Source: Isoetes taiwanensis (lineage: Eukaryota; Streptophyta; Lycopodiopsida; Isoetales; Isoetaceae). Taken from it: 64,000 nucleotides of DNA. Location: assembly GCA_021234155.1 (NCBI GenBank), contig JAJEKV010000034.1, positions 3,837,491-3,901,490 on the forward strand. Reading direction: 5' to 3'. This document shows, piece by piece, positions 35,901 to 47,240 of this stretch. The translations under genes and the position numbers were made by a program. The first letter of the stretch is position 1; every line of letters begins with the position of its first letter. The notes below the pieces were generated by a model. It searched no databases, was not told the DNA's origin, and worked only from the letters and a program-made list of their open reading frames with translations.

Positions 35901-36065
35901 CCTACAGAAATGATGTGTGATAATACTAGCTGTATTGCTATGTCTAGAGATCCAGTATTGCATGAAAGATCTAAACATATACAACTGGAACTGCACTTTA
36001 TCAGGGAAGTTGTACGGAAAGGTTTGATCAAGTTAAGTTATGTGAATACAGAAAATCAGTTCTGA
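32950..36065 (+). pseudogene. pol of copia element 1 (protease, integrase, RT, RNase H), broken
   Basis: Remnants appear in order. The protease region near 32965 reads LDSEAER, where the active-site motif would be D-S-G. The integrase zinc-binding region around 33360-33480 has several stops. The integrase core is at 33670-33954 (SPQQNGIAERK), and its C-terminal part continues from 33961. Reverse transcriptase lies at 34592-35382, with HHMDVNTAFLNA and the catalytic YVDD. RNase H lies at 35383-36065, with CDADWGG and SAEAEYASA. The frame changes or stops at least eight times. Family assignment is secure; function is lost. Confidence 0.88.
33028..33048. repeat. GGAAA microsatellite inside the protease remnant
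   Basis: Four to five tandem copies of AAAGG interrupt the copia element 1 protease region and probably arose after insertion. Confidence 0.7.
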
Positions 36066-36151
36066 CATTCTGACAAAAGCTCTACCAGAAACAAGGTTTG
36101 CCACACTAAACAAAAAAATTACAGTGCACTGCTATTAACATGAAGGGGGAA

Positions 36152-36660
36152 TGTTGAATTGAGATCATGTTTAAGCAGCACACAATAGATTTCACAGTAT
36201 TTCCTGAGTATGAACATTAATATTCCTATGGCCTAAACTAACCATGTTAGTAAGGTTTTGAAATCATAGGAATATTTAAAGGTTACATAATATATATGGC
36301 AGAAGGAAAATAACACGAGTTTCTATATTGGGGTTGGAGCCAATTTGGAATTCAAACTGTCGGTCCGGCATAGCGGCCGGATCGACTAAGATAAAACAAG
36401 ATGAATAGTTATATTTTGATTATTGATTGATTGCAGAGAGTTTTACAGAAGTATATGTTGATCAGGGGAAAGATTGTTGCTATCGAAAGTGTGGTCAACG
36501 AATCTTCAAATTTCGGTCAATACTTTTTCTACAGTGATTTTACTGTAGCAGTAATATTTGCATTACATTGTTTATTTAATATGACTATGATTTTCTAGAC
36601 TTGTAATGTGAATATGAGATTTGATCTAATGTTGCAAACATCTATAGTTTTAATTCTACA
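36152..36660 (+). repeat. 3' LTR of copia element 1
   Basis: Length is 509 bp, preceded by the polypurine tract and followed by the ACCTC target duplication. It shares GTCGGTCCGGCATAGCGGCC and the other landmarks with the 5' LTR. Confidence 0.9.
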
Positions 36661-36665
36661 ACCTC

Positions 36666-39600
36666 GTATGCGCATACCCTCCCAGCCCACATCTAGCACT
36701 GGAGGACCTCTTACCATGGAGTCCAAGAGTTGACACAGTATTCTCAACAGGAAACCCCTGGTGTCACAGAGCACAAGAATACAAAGAACAAAGATGACTT
36801 GAACATGTCGGAGCAACCCAAGCCACCGAACCTGGAAGCCCAACCCCAGAGGATCTAGTAGACATCAAATACCAAGGCACATGTGATGAAATACCAAAGA
36901 CAAGACATGTGAAGTTCATTAGATATTTAGTATATACTATGCACGGATTTTACCCTTGCTGAGATTGCCTATACAACCTACTCGTATCTAGTAGCTAATT
37001 TACTGACGAAAACCATGATGACGATCCAAACATTTCGAGGAAGTCTCAATCCTAATGTCATACTGATGTAAATCCAACACATGCACTTCATTGACCAAAT
37101 AGAAATACTACCAGTCTTTTATCTACGAAGCTTACCATCCAAACCCATTACCATGCTATAATGCCAAACCCACTTAATACCATAGGTATTTTTATTAGAT
37201 TAACGTTTATCCGTGTCATAACCAAGTCTCAAAAACTCCCATAACTTCCCATGGCCTAGTTTTGCAAAGTTCTACCCAAAGTCCTCCCAGCTTGGGGAAG
37301 GCATTTGATGTGTGTAGGGGGAGCTAGCAGACCACTCCTTTTGGGACACGCTTGGGAGACAACATTAATACAATTCTTAACTTTTAGGTTGCTTATATGA
37401 TCTTGAAATAATATTTTAGTAGATAAACAATATTAAATAGTATTTAGAACAGTATCATAACTGATAACACGGTCATTCTGGATTTATATTCCAGCAAAAT
37501 ACATTGGAGCACATGCTTTACGATCCAACCAGATCCACTGCCTTACGGCAAAACACAAGAATTATCGCCTTCCAGGCTAATCTCACTACTCCAAGTAGCC
37601 CACTACTCCAAGTAGCTCTGGCTCGCTATAGCAATGATCTGTGACCCCTTGTCACAATTTCGGCCATTACTCTCTCAAATGGACGAACTACGAGATGTGC
37701 CGCCCCCACTTTGGCAACTAGACTCCGAACAAAAAAAGTAAAAAATTGCCTCAATCGAGGCTCTGGTTGTGGAGATATGTCTAAATAAAGTTTAGCTTCT
37801 ATTTATAGATCTCTCCACGACTTTAGCCTTTTTTAGCAGGCAAGAATACCTCCTTGCCTTTAATTAGAATACTTAACTTATCATATGGGATCGATCCCAA
37901 CTAATCATCCCAATTATAGTGCCTCAAGCCCTTCTATAAACATCGATATTATATTATCCTATGCCCTTCTTTATATACACTTGGAGAAACATTAGGATTA
38001 ACATTCACATACTATTTGCCATATTTCCATAACCTATTCGCCATGGACCACTCCCCCGTGCTTGCTCTGTATCAAACCTCCTTTACTGTTGAGAATTAGT
38101 CCATGCCTAGTTAATGTGCAGGATGAATCTAACTCTTCGGGCCTCTTCAAGTGCTTTGCATCTTCTGGTGGGAGCGTCAAATGGTTGCAGTTCAAGGAAT
38201 TGGTTTTTTCTCTATTTTTGCTTTGATCTGCAAGAGACTAGATCCTTGGTAGAACCTTATCTTGGTAGGTTTTGGGCAGTTTCTTTCCATCTGGTCCAAG
38301 ATGGATCCTTGACACCCACTCTGAAGAGATGAGTGAGGTGCCTCAAATAGGTGGAAAGATTCAAGGGTCGCTCCTCTAGTATCTGTTTTCTTTTGAGCAG
38401 AGGTAAAGGTTCGTCTTCAAGTACTTATTTTTTAGGAAAGGGGATTGGGCCTGCTATAGCATCATGACTAATAGAGAAGAAGTAACTCTACTTTGCTTAA
38501 GTACTATGTTTGTTTTAGTTCCCCCTCCCGTCCTTCTGGATGTGGTATCAATATTTCCCATTTAGCCTATTGAGAGGCATGCAATGAGGCCTTGTCCCAT
38601 TTTATATTAATTAAAATAAATATCTTGCCTCCGGGAGATAGAAAAAACAAAGTTCTACACATCTTATTTATCGTAAAGACTTTTAGCTAAGGTTTTAATA
38701 CCTCATAATTAAAACCCACTTTCCTTACCTCGTGATTTAATTGATACACTATTACCGCATCTTTGGAGTCGCTAAAGTATCATAATTCTTTCATCAATAA
38801 TTATCCCTTAGTGAATTTACTTATTCAAACCATGTATCTCCACTTTGAATGATTCCACACTGACCATCTGCAGCTAATTTGCTAGCTATTGCGTCTACTG
38901 CTTGAGCTAAAGTCATGGCCCTTCTTATTTAGTTACTAGCAAATTGACATCACAATAATGTAACAAAAGCATAACAAAGCGATGCTAAAATAAATATAAA
39001 CAAACCAGAAGGCACAGAAGACATCCAAAGTCGGCACCATCGTGGCAGTTCCCAGAAGGTCTCAATTCATCAGACTAAAGTCCCTTTAAGGCAAATCGTC
39101 CCTTTAAAATGATTTTAACATGTTTTAACCATGCCCAACTCATGCCAGAGGAACTATATTCTCAAAATTATTTTTTCCTACTCAAATCTCATCATGGCTG
39201 TTCTTGGTTCGAATTCCCATTCCTCATAGGAATTCCAATCCCTCTTATCAAATCATGGCAGCCCATGTACCCCAAATTTAATTGATGGAAAATCCCCACC
39301 TATAGAAAGAATATTGATGTAGTGCTTATCGGATGCAATCTCCAAACTCTTGCTTCCCCGGTGCTCCTTCGCCTTCATGCATTGCAAAAAGCTCTTGCAA
39401 AGTTCTCCTCAAAAGAGGCAAAACCCTTTCTTTTATGCCCTCCATGCATGCATGCATGCCAAGCATGTGTACATATGTATATAAATATGCATACTGCCCA
39501 TCAAGTGGCCAGATCCATTACAGACATAAAATCCTCAATACTCCAGGTGCTCAAGAGGCAATTGGCTCCAGAGAAACATCATGTCAACTTGATGGAGACC

Positions 39601-39828
39601 CACATAAAACAGCTATGCAAGCAAGGAGTTCTGTTTTTTTTTTTTTTTTGGGGAACTACGCGACAGTCTTAGTGCAATCAATCTCTCTGCACAAGAGAGA
39701 CATGCACAATCGCTACTTGTAGATGTGCTTCCAGCATTGCAATGGCAATGCACTCTTTGTGACAGCACACTACTTTCCACACTCTGACAGCAACTTCTAT
39801 CACACTCATTCGGATGTGGATAGGTTGG
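36666..39828. other. About 3 kb without recognisable gene
   Basis: No frame above 130 residues has a recognisable domain. A TATA-like TATAAATAG lies on the minus strand near 37800. At 38590-38625 TTAATTAAAATAAATATCTTGCC resembles the 3' ends of the LINEs elsewhere in the window, so 38100-38640 may be a decayed LINE 3' region. A CATG microsatellite lies at about 39445-39460 and a T-run at 39633-39647. Confidence 0.4.
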
Positions 39829-41196
39829 TGTGACGTTCCCGTCTATTACATGCCTTGTATGGATATAAGTAACGTATAATACACGGCTAAGTCACGAGTA
39901 AGTCACCATACCATGGACATCTCAATATATTATATGCTATTAAGGAGTATAATGGGGTAGTATGTCACATTAACTTCAGGCATATTAATTAACATTAGCT
40001 GTATTAATTAATTAGGGAGAACCTAGTCGCCACGTAACACCAATCGATTGGGCAGAAGGAAATTGCTATAGTTAGGCTCACCCAAATTGGGGCTTCACCT
40101 CCAATTTGGCCCAAATCGATTTGAGGGTAATTGGAGAAGGAGGAGGATTGTTCTGCATATTCAACAAAAAGAGCATGGAGAATCTGAGAGATAGTGGATC
40201 TATCCAAGATACTAGTTAGTAGGCTTAGTTAGCTTGAGATTCTAGTTAGAGATTAACCCTTGCTTATGATTTATGGTAGTTCTTTTGCTGCACCTCTTGT
40301 GCTTGTTGGATAAAACAGGGTAGAGACCTAAAGGCTAGTAGGAATAGAGATGTTTCTAGCTAGAATCCCATAAATCCCAATAAATGCGGCATGTGCACAA
40401 GAGCCCACCTGGCTATAGATGTTATGCTGTGATTGAGCACCAGACAACGGGAACAATGGTGATATGGAAGTGGGGCCTTGCTAGGTGTTGCTACTGGGCC
40501 CCCATAATGTGTTAGGCTTATAGTCAGTCACTGCCTGTGGGCTGGGTATAGGTTTGAGACCTCCTGGGTTGCTGGTGGCATTCCAGAAGGATGTCCTGGA
40601 CTCGATAGGTGCAAGGGAATATTGACCTATGGATTTTGGGGGGTTAATGTGGGGTATGGATGTGCATAGCAACCCATGGAACCATTGTGCACTTGTCTCT
40701 TTCCTGTCTCCAGAAGGCTACAATCATGCCATAACATGTTTCAGCCTATCTACAAAGTATACACAAGAGGCAGATGGAGTGGTCTACTCTAGCCATTGTT
40801 CTTTGCCAACTGATCCGTCTGTTGTTATCTGGAGACCCTGACCGTCAAACGACCCCCTTGAGTCAAAGCCCGAGATAGAACCCTCCATAATGCATTTTAT
40901 ATGTTATATGGGTATTATTTTGTTGTTCATATTGATGATGGATGGATCTTCATGGTGGCATATTATTTTATGTGTACTGTTGCTAGTGCTAACATGTATG
41001 TATGCTTTTGCAGTATAGGATATCCCAGAGAAGGCATGGGGCGAATGACACCTCCGTGTCCTTGACTCGGACACTTGACCATCTCAAGTGGTTCGAGTTA
41101 GACGGAGGGCCTTTTCTCTGCAATAGAGTTGCTGAGAAAGGGGATTTCCCAATATTTATGCGATGGGAGCATCCTATAGGTTCGAGGAGCATCACA
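39829..41196 (+). mobile_element. Possible LTR followed by a primer-binding site
   Basis: The segment starts TGTGACGTTCCC and ends AGCATCACA, i.e. TG...CA. It is followed at 41198 by TGGCATCAGAGCC, one base from the common plant initiator-Met tRNA primer-binding site TGGTATCAGAGC. Inside lie three short palindromes (40042-40053, 40082-40109, 40113-40124). No second LTR and no gag or pol are in view, so it would be a remnant. The left boundary is a guess from the TG start. Confidence 0.35.
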
Positions 41197-44100
41197 ATGG
41201 CATCAGAGCCATGATCTTGGTAGATCGGATCGTAGCAATGGCTTGTAGTGAGCTTGAAGTTATATCTCCGTATAATATGTTAAAGTAGCCTATGAATCTG
41301 AAATAGGGGTTAATTAGGAAGAGAAGTGCAAGGGGGGAAATGGGAGATAATGTTAAGTTTTGGGCAGAAGGTAAATAGCAAGAACTTCTTCACGACTGAT
41401 CTAAAAATGGACGAAAATTGGTTTGCTAAAAAGACAACCCCAATCCGACTCCTCCAACGAATTTCCAGCAAAAAAACGCCCTATCTTTCAGTAGACGTTC
41501 AGAAAGCCGTCTAAATGCTATCTTCCCATGCCCTGCTCTAATACCATAAAAGCTTATGAATGTATACATGGTTAAAAGAGAGCAGTACAAAGATAGACGT
41601 CTGGAAAACTAGGAAAACAGCTACTATGTAACTGCTAAACTGTGGCTTATATGAGAATGCCACGTCGTCAGCAGGCGTGCATTGACAGGTCAGCAGTGTG
41701 ACGTCATTACTGACAGGTCAGCATGGGTCTAACAATCAATTCATGCAAATGAGTCTTCGGAAAAAACTCTAAGGTCGGCTCCAATGGATGCCCCTTTGAA
41801 ACTTGCCGAATCAACTACCTTCATGTGTCTGGCAGGGGCAGATTCTAAGCAAAGGAAGCAGTCCAAAAAGCCCTTTTCCAAGCCCTACAAATAGATGAAA
41901 TAGAAGGGGGTTTTGCGTCCTTGGAAATGCTTGGAGCTTCTAGCTATGGCAGAACAATATGCCCAAAATCAGAGCTTGCTTGAAAGCCAACCATCTGCAC
42001 AGTCTGCAAAAGCCGCTCAACTGATCATGCCTTCTACATTGGCTTTTACACCCAAGCTTAAAGTTTGGAGCACAAAATCGCCCACAAAATGACACTGCGC
42101 TCCGCCATAGCCAGAGCAGATTCGCATCCAAGTGTCTCGAACAGTGCATTGTTGCCCTAAAATTTTGTTCGCATATACACATCAGCTTGAGAACACTTCA
42201 AACAAATTAGCTTCAAACAAATTAGGTGCGAACAGAAATTGTATCGCATTATATATGAGTGATAACAAAGTAAAAAATGAAGGCAAATACCAAATGAAGA
42301 ACAATATCATAATCGGGTCGCATTCTATTCCGGTGGTGCATTCTGATGCGCCCACGTCGACTCAGCCAAGAACACGGAATTGCAGTTGAATTCTTCGATT
42401 CTGCATCACCGGCTGCGCAGGTTAGAGATCAAACAAAAATACTGAGATCATTCAGCTCCCCAATTATGATATTGTAGGTGTAACCGATCTGGTCCCCCTT
42501 TCTGTTCTTGGTCCCCCTTTCTGTTCTTGGCAGGGAATTTCGCTCCCGGCTGCCGCCGGTCGCGAAGAAAATTTTCTGGCTGCCAGACTGCGGCAAGATG
42601 TTCTCTAGGAAATTAATTCGTTTAATTGTCCCAAGACGGGCATAACTTTCTAACGCTACCTATGACCAGGCTGAAATTTTCATATGTTTTTGCTGCCGGA
42701 AAATCCAACGATTCCAAGGCCCCATCCACATTAGGCGCTTGAACCTGATTCCTGAATTCGCCACGTCATCTGAAACAAAAGCACAAAATAGCAGGCATTC
42801 CCATTGATCTTCTGATTTCTTGACCTCAAAACTCACAAACCAAGAAGATTCGTCATCACTGCAAGATAAAATGATTGTAGTGAAGAGGCGAACCCAGTTG
42901 CAAAATAGGGAATTGAAAAGTGATCAAAGGCTTCTGAAGGAAGGAGAGGTGCCACTCCCAGCTCGTCCCAAATGGGAGTATTTGTGCAAGTGACAGTTAA
43001 TAAAATACAATATTTTTAAAAGTCCTTCAACAAGAAGCAAAGGCTTCAAAGTCGCTAACACATAATAACAGAGATTTTTCAATGCATCATGGTGAATCGA
43101 AGAACAGTCAGAGGCTGTTATCTTCTCAAGATTTCCATTATTGAACCAGAAATCTGAAATAGAACCAGTTTTTTGCCGAGATGGCAAGAAATGTTCAAGT
43201 TCGGCCTGATGGAAGAAATTGACAGATCAAGCGTAGCAAATGTTTTTTGGAAGAGCTGGAGGAATTGAACCTCCGGGCCAGAGTGGCCTCACCAATGCCA
43301 CCTCCCCTGTTACTTTACAACCCTATGACTGCAGAAATTTTGGGACGCCTTTAGATGGAGAAGACAGTTATGAGTTTGACCAGTTTGTTTACAGAGATAG
43401 TTGAAAGCAGAGGCAGTTGATGTTATCTCTGGTTTTCCAAACTGCAGCCTTCTGTCGTGATCAACCAACCTCAAGGCGGTGCCCGTATACATTGGAGGAG
43501 GCCATATGTTCTTGAAGAATGACTTGTGGGAGACTCTGGGCGGAAGAGAATAAGAGCATTGAATGGAAAATTGCAGCAAAACTATAAAATTTTCATGAAC
43601 CACCATAACTCATTCAGGCCAAGAAATAGAAAACCATGAAGTCTTGAATTGTATGTGAGCATGGTAAGAAAGCTCTGCAACACACTCTCAGGTAAACATA
43701 AAACCCATCTTCACAGTGCAAGATAGTGTTACCATAGCAACTAGAAGACAGTGCCACGAATCAGCCAAGAACGTAAAAGGGGTGGCTCCTGGTCTAAATC
43801 AGTTATGCTCACAAGAATAGCACTGCTCTAATTTGCAGGATTAATTCCAAATACTTTTAAGACTGCCTCATTTGGATCAAACCTTCAAACTTTGGAGGTA
43901 GCTTCCCTTCAATAACATGGATGCGTAAAATAAAAAATGAAAGCTCATTTACATGTTGCAGTCGTTGGTCATCAGAAACTGCATTCCTGGGCATCCATCA
44001 TTATAGCCATGTCCTCTGCGAACAGCTTTACTTTGATTGCATGTGCAATAAGTATTTATCCCCTTATCCCAAGCTACCTTAAAGTCTTCAACCTAGTTTT

Positions 44101-44903
44101 GAGCATAGCCAATGCCTTGGTCTTGATGATTTTTGAGCTATCATTCGTAGCATCCAAGACTGGATCCATATATCTTTTGTGCCTTTATATGTCAAAGCAC
44201 CTTCAAAATGGATCTTCGATGCTGCATTTATTGTCATTAATTTTCAGACATCAATTTCTCTATCTTGAACATATTGCACGAATCATTTCAAGAAACCTAA
44301 TTTATGCTAATGCAAGCTTACGGCAGCTTCCCATGAGGCATATAACCTGAAATTTTCTCAAGGTTGTGGTGACGTCTACCTCAAGCCCAGATGTGCTCCG
44401 TTCCCATGGACCTCAAACCTCATCCTCTGTTATCCTCTGTTCCTGGTATGTAGCAAACGATCAGACCTACAAGAAAACAGAAAGAAAGCTACAAGAAAAC
44501 AAACGGAGCTACACAAGAAGAAAAAGAGAGGTGTAGACCTGGATGTCCAGAAATAGAAGGAGAATACTTCAAAACCTGAGTCCCTCCCAATTAGGCGTTC
44601 ATGGGAACGCTACGTTTTCTCCTACCTCCAGAAAACCTGGAGGTTTTACGCCCATGGAAAACCGCCATTCCATGCCTCAACTAACCTCAACCTCAGTATA
44701 GCATCAAAATATGCAGCTCTAATTCCGAAATTCTTTGGTTGATGCAGCTTCAATTTCAAAGCTACAAACTCAAACTCAAAGTCCAACTTGTCAAGCCTTT
44801 GAATCTACTAGTGCAACCTGAAACCGCACACAGTTGAGGACAGCCATTGGAGCAGGCCAATGCTTGAAGGGGTTTTTGGTCTCCATCATATTTATTTTGG
44901 CTG
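41197..44903. other. Spacer with a second, oppositely oriented primer-binding site; no gene
   Basis: Near 41535-41546 GCTCTAATACCA is the complement of TGGTATTAGAGC, a primer-binding-site-like motif on the minus strand facing the one at 41198. Small duplications occur at 42190-42222 (TTCAAACAAATTAG) and 42490-42530 (GGTCCCCCTTTCTGTTCTT, twice). On the minus strand at about 43255-43285 GGAGGTTCAATTCCTCC looks like a tRNA T-arm, but no matching 5' half is present. Frames at 42924-43187, 43310-43606 and 43937-44350 are unrecognised. The last few hundred bases would hold the 3' untranslated region of the PPR gene. Confidence 0.4.
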
Positions 44904-47240
44904 TTATCCAGATAACCTTATCCCTTTTGGCCTATCTATCCCCTTCATCTGAATGTCAACGTAAAGATTTGACATAAGGACATAACTTGGAGTATAGCAT
45001 GGATCTATATTTGCAAGTTCTTTAAAACATCTCCGTCCCATATCCAAATTGCAGTGCATTTTGCAGGCATTGAGAAGAGACACCCAACCTAGTAGATTGG
45101 GCTGTGAAGTGACTACAATCAAATCCTCAGCTTCTCTGAGACATCCTGCTCGACCAAGAAGATCAATCATACAGTTGTAGTGATCCATATCTGGCATAAT
45201 ACCATAGTATTCTTTCATGTTTTGAAAATACCAATGGCCTTTATCTACTAAGCCCGCATGACAACAAGCCACAAGCATAGAGAGAAGTATAATTCTATCT
45301 GGCTTTATGCCACATTCTTGCATTTTCTCAAAGCAGTCCCCAGCAAATAGTATTTCACCATGTTGTGCATATCCTCCAATCAATGCACCACAGGATATCA
45401 CACTTGTATCTGACAATTTGTCAAAGATTTTGCGTGCCTCCTCAAGACTGCCACATTTGGCATACATATCAACAATGGCATTTCCAATGATACAATCTGA
45501 TTCAAGCCCATGTTTCAGGACCTGTTCATGAACGAGTCTCCCTTGTCCTAAGGCTCCTATACTGCTACAGGCATCTAAAACACTTGAGAATGTAAGCTCA
45601 TCGGGTTTTATGCCTTCCTCTTCCATCTTCCAAAAAGAACTTAAGGCAAGCACCCCTTCACCATAATGTGCATATCCTGCAATCAGTGAGTTCCATGACA
45701 CAACATCCCTATTTGGCAACCTACAAAACAGCTTCCACGACTCCTCTAAAGCACCACATTTAGCATACATATCAATTAGCACATTTCCCATTATAACATT
45801 CGACTCGATTTCTTGTGAGACAGCCTCGTGTACGAGTCGCCCTAGTTTGATATCACCTATACTCCCACACACTCTTAAAATAATTAAAAACGTTACTTTA
45901 TCAGGTGTCATCCCATTCACCTGCATTTCTTTAAATGTCTCTAATGCAGTTGAAGTTTTGTCATCTTCTGCGTATCCCCCAATAATTGCATTCCATGAAG
46001 CAACATCACAACTTGACAACTTGTCAAATGCTCTTCGTGCCTCATGTAATACTCCACATCTAGCATACATGTCAACAAGAGTACTCCCCACAATAGTGTC
46101 TAAATGAAGGCCATAACTTAAAACCTCTTCATGTATGAGCTTTCCCTCCTGTATGGCTCCTATGCTGCCGCAGGCTTTCAAGATGCTTGAAAATATAACT
46201 TTATTGGGTTTTAAGCCCTCTCTCTTCATCTTCTGGAAATAATCTAGAGCAATATAACCTTCACCATGCTGAGTATATCCTGCTATTATAGAACCCCAAG
46301 AAACTACATTTCTACTGGTTAATTTGTTGAAGGCGGTGCATGATTCTTGCAAGCTACCGCACTTTACATACATATCGATCAGGGCGCTGCCCACGACGAC
46401 GTGCATCCCAAGTCCATAATTTAAAACAGTGTCATGGATGAGCCTGCCTTGTTCTTTTGCTCTTAAATTTATGCACGCTTTCAGGATGCCCAATATTGTA
46501 GCTACATTTAAGTTCAAGCCCTCATCTTGCATTCTTGCATAACAGGCTAAAGCAGAAAGGCTTTCTCCATGTCGCACATAGGCTGCAGCCATTGTATTCC
46601 AGGACACAATATCCAAATTTAACATATTGTCAAAAACTTTACACGACTCTTCAAACATCCCACATTTAGAATACATGTCAATGAGGCTATTCCCAACAAC
46701 AGGTTCTAATAACAGACCACATTTTGATACCTGTTCATGAATTAGCCTACCATGCTCAAGTGCAAGCGCCATGGTGCATGCTTTTATCCCAGCAACATAA
46801 ACATAGCTATTGCTCTTCAAGCCTAAAAGCTCCATGCTGGTATGCAAATGGATGGCAGTATGGTCCTCCGTGTGATATGCATGGCCCAAAATAATTGCAC
46901 TCCATGTATATACACTAGGATGCAGAACTTTGTTAAATGTGTGGCTCGCCTCCACCAAAGATCCACAAAGAGTCAATAACCGAATATAGAGGTTACCTAA
47001 TACTTCCACGGAGTCCAGGCCACTAGCCTTTACAAGAAATTGCACCCGTCTTCCATTTTCTAGGTCTTTATTCGTAAGGCATAATTGCAAAAGACAATAC
47101 GCATCTTCTCGGGAGATGAGATTCCCTTGCACTTCTCGCTCGAAAATTTCAAGTGCTTCGTCTACTTTGCAAAGCCTTGAGGATACGAATTGATAAGCCA
47201 CAGCAAACCGACTATAGCGCAAAGTAGAAGTAGAGATCAT
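44904..47240 (-). CDS. PLS-class pentatricopeptide-repeat protein with partial E domain
   Basis: An uninterrupted 778-residue frame starts at the first ATG (47240). PPR proteins bind organellar RNA, one base per repeat. The PLS class with C-terminal E or DYW domains serves mostly in C-to-U editing in plastids and mitochondria. The N-terminus (MISTSTLRYSRFAVAYQF) is basic and hydroxyl-rich, as in organellar transit peptides. About six cycles of roughly 100 residues follow, with repeated signatures GNxLIDMYAKCG, DVVSWNSLIAGY and GxxPDxVTFxxxLxACxxxG. An E-type region begins near residue 670 (MIDLLGRAGCLREAEDLI, WVSLLNACKMHCNLDMG, YVLMSNLYVDI). It breaks off early, ending MKGIDRPKGIRLSG, with no E+ or DYW domain. 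If functional in editing, it would need a DYW partner in trans. The gene is intronless. RNA target unknown. Confidence 0.93.
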   Translation of the reverse strand: MISTSTLRYSRFAVAYQFVSSRLCKVDEALEIFEREVQGNLISREDAYCLLQLCLTNKDLENGRRVQFLVKASGLDSVEVLGNLYIRLLTLCGSLVEASHTFNKVLHPSVYTWSAIILGHAYHTEDHTAIHLHTSMELLGLKSNSYVYVAGIKACTMALALEHGRLIHEQVSKCGLLLEPVVGNSLIDMYSKCGMFEESCKVFDNMLNLDIVSWNTMAAAYVRHGESLSALACYARMQDEGLNLNVATILGILKACINLRAKEQGRLIHDTVLNYGLGMHVVVGSALIDMYVKCGSLQESCTAFNKLTSRNVVSWGSIIAGYTQHGEGYIALDYFQKMKREGLKPNKVIFSSILKACGSIGAIQEGKLIHEEVLSYGLHLDTIVGSTLVDMYARCGVLHEARRAFDKLSSCDVASWNAIIGGYAEDDKTSTALETFKEMQVNGMTPDKVTFLIILRVCGSIGDIKLGRLVHEAVSQEIESNVIMGNVLIDMYAKCGALEESWKLFCRLPNRDVVSWNSLIAGYAHYGEGVLALSSFWKMEEEGIKPDELTFSSVLDACSSIGALGQGRLVHEQVLKHGLESDCIIGNAIVDMYAKCGSLEEARKIFDKLSDTSVISCGALIGGYAQHGEILFAGDCFEKMQECGIKPDRIILLSMLVACCHAGLVDKGHWYFQNMKEYYGIMPDMDHYNCMIDLLGRAGCLREAEDLIVVTSQPNLLGWVSLLNACKMHCNLDMGRRCFKELANIDPCYTPSYVLMSNLYVDIQMKGIDRPKGIRLSG

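Larger units (their letters stand above)
31783..36660 (+). mobile_element. Ty1/copia LTR retrotransposon, complete in outline but decayed
   Basis: The element has two LTRs (31783-32305 and 36152-36660), each starting TGTTGAAT and ending TACA. A primer-binding-site-like TTAGTATCAGTGCAC follows the 5' LTR, and a polypurine tract TGAAGGGGGAA (36141-36151) precedes the 3' LTR. The 5-bp target duplication ACCTC lies at 31778-31782 and 36661-36665. Gene order is gag, protease, integrase, reverse transcriptase, RNase H, which defines Ty1/copia. The frames are broken many times, and part of gag including the zinc knuckle is deleted, so the copy cannot act on its own. Confidence 0.93.

Noticed and set aside
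37310-38056. Possible minus-strand LTR preceded by a GGGGGAG polypurine tract near 38051-38057.
   Set aside because: No TG...CA partner end, target duplication, second copy or primer-binding site could be found.
45307-46107. Plus-strand frames of 74 and 86 residues.
   Set aside because: They are antisense shadows of the PPR repeats.
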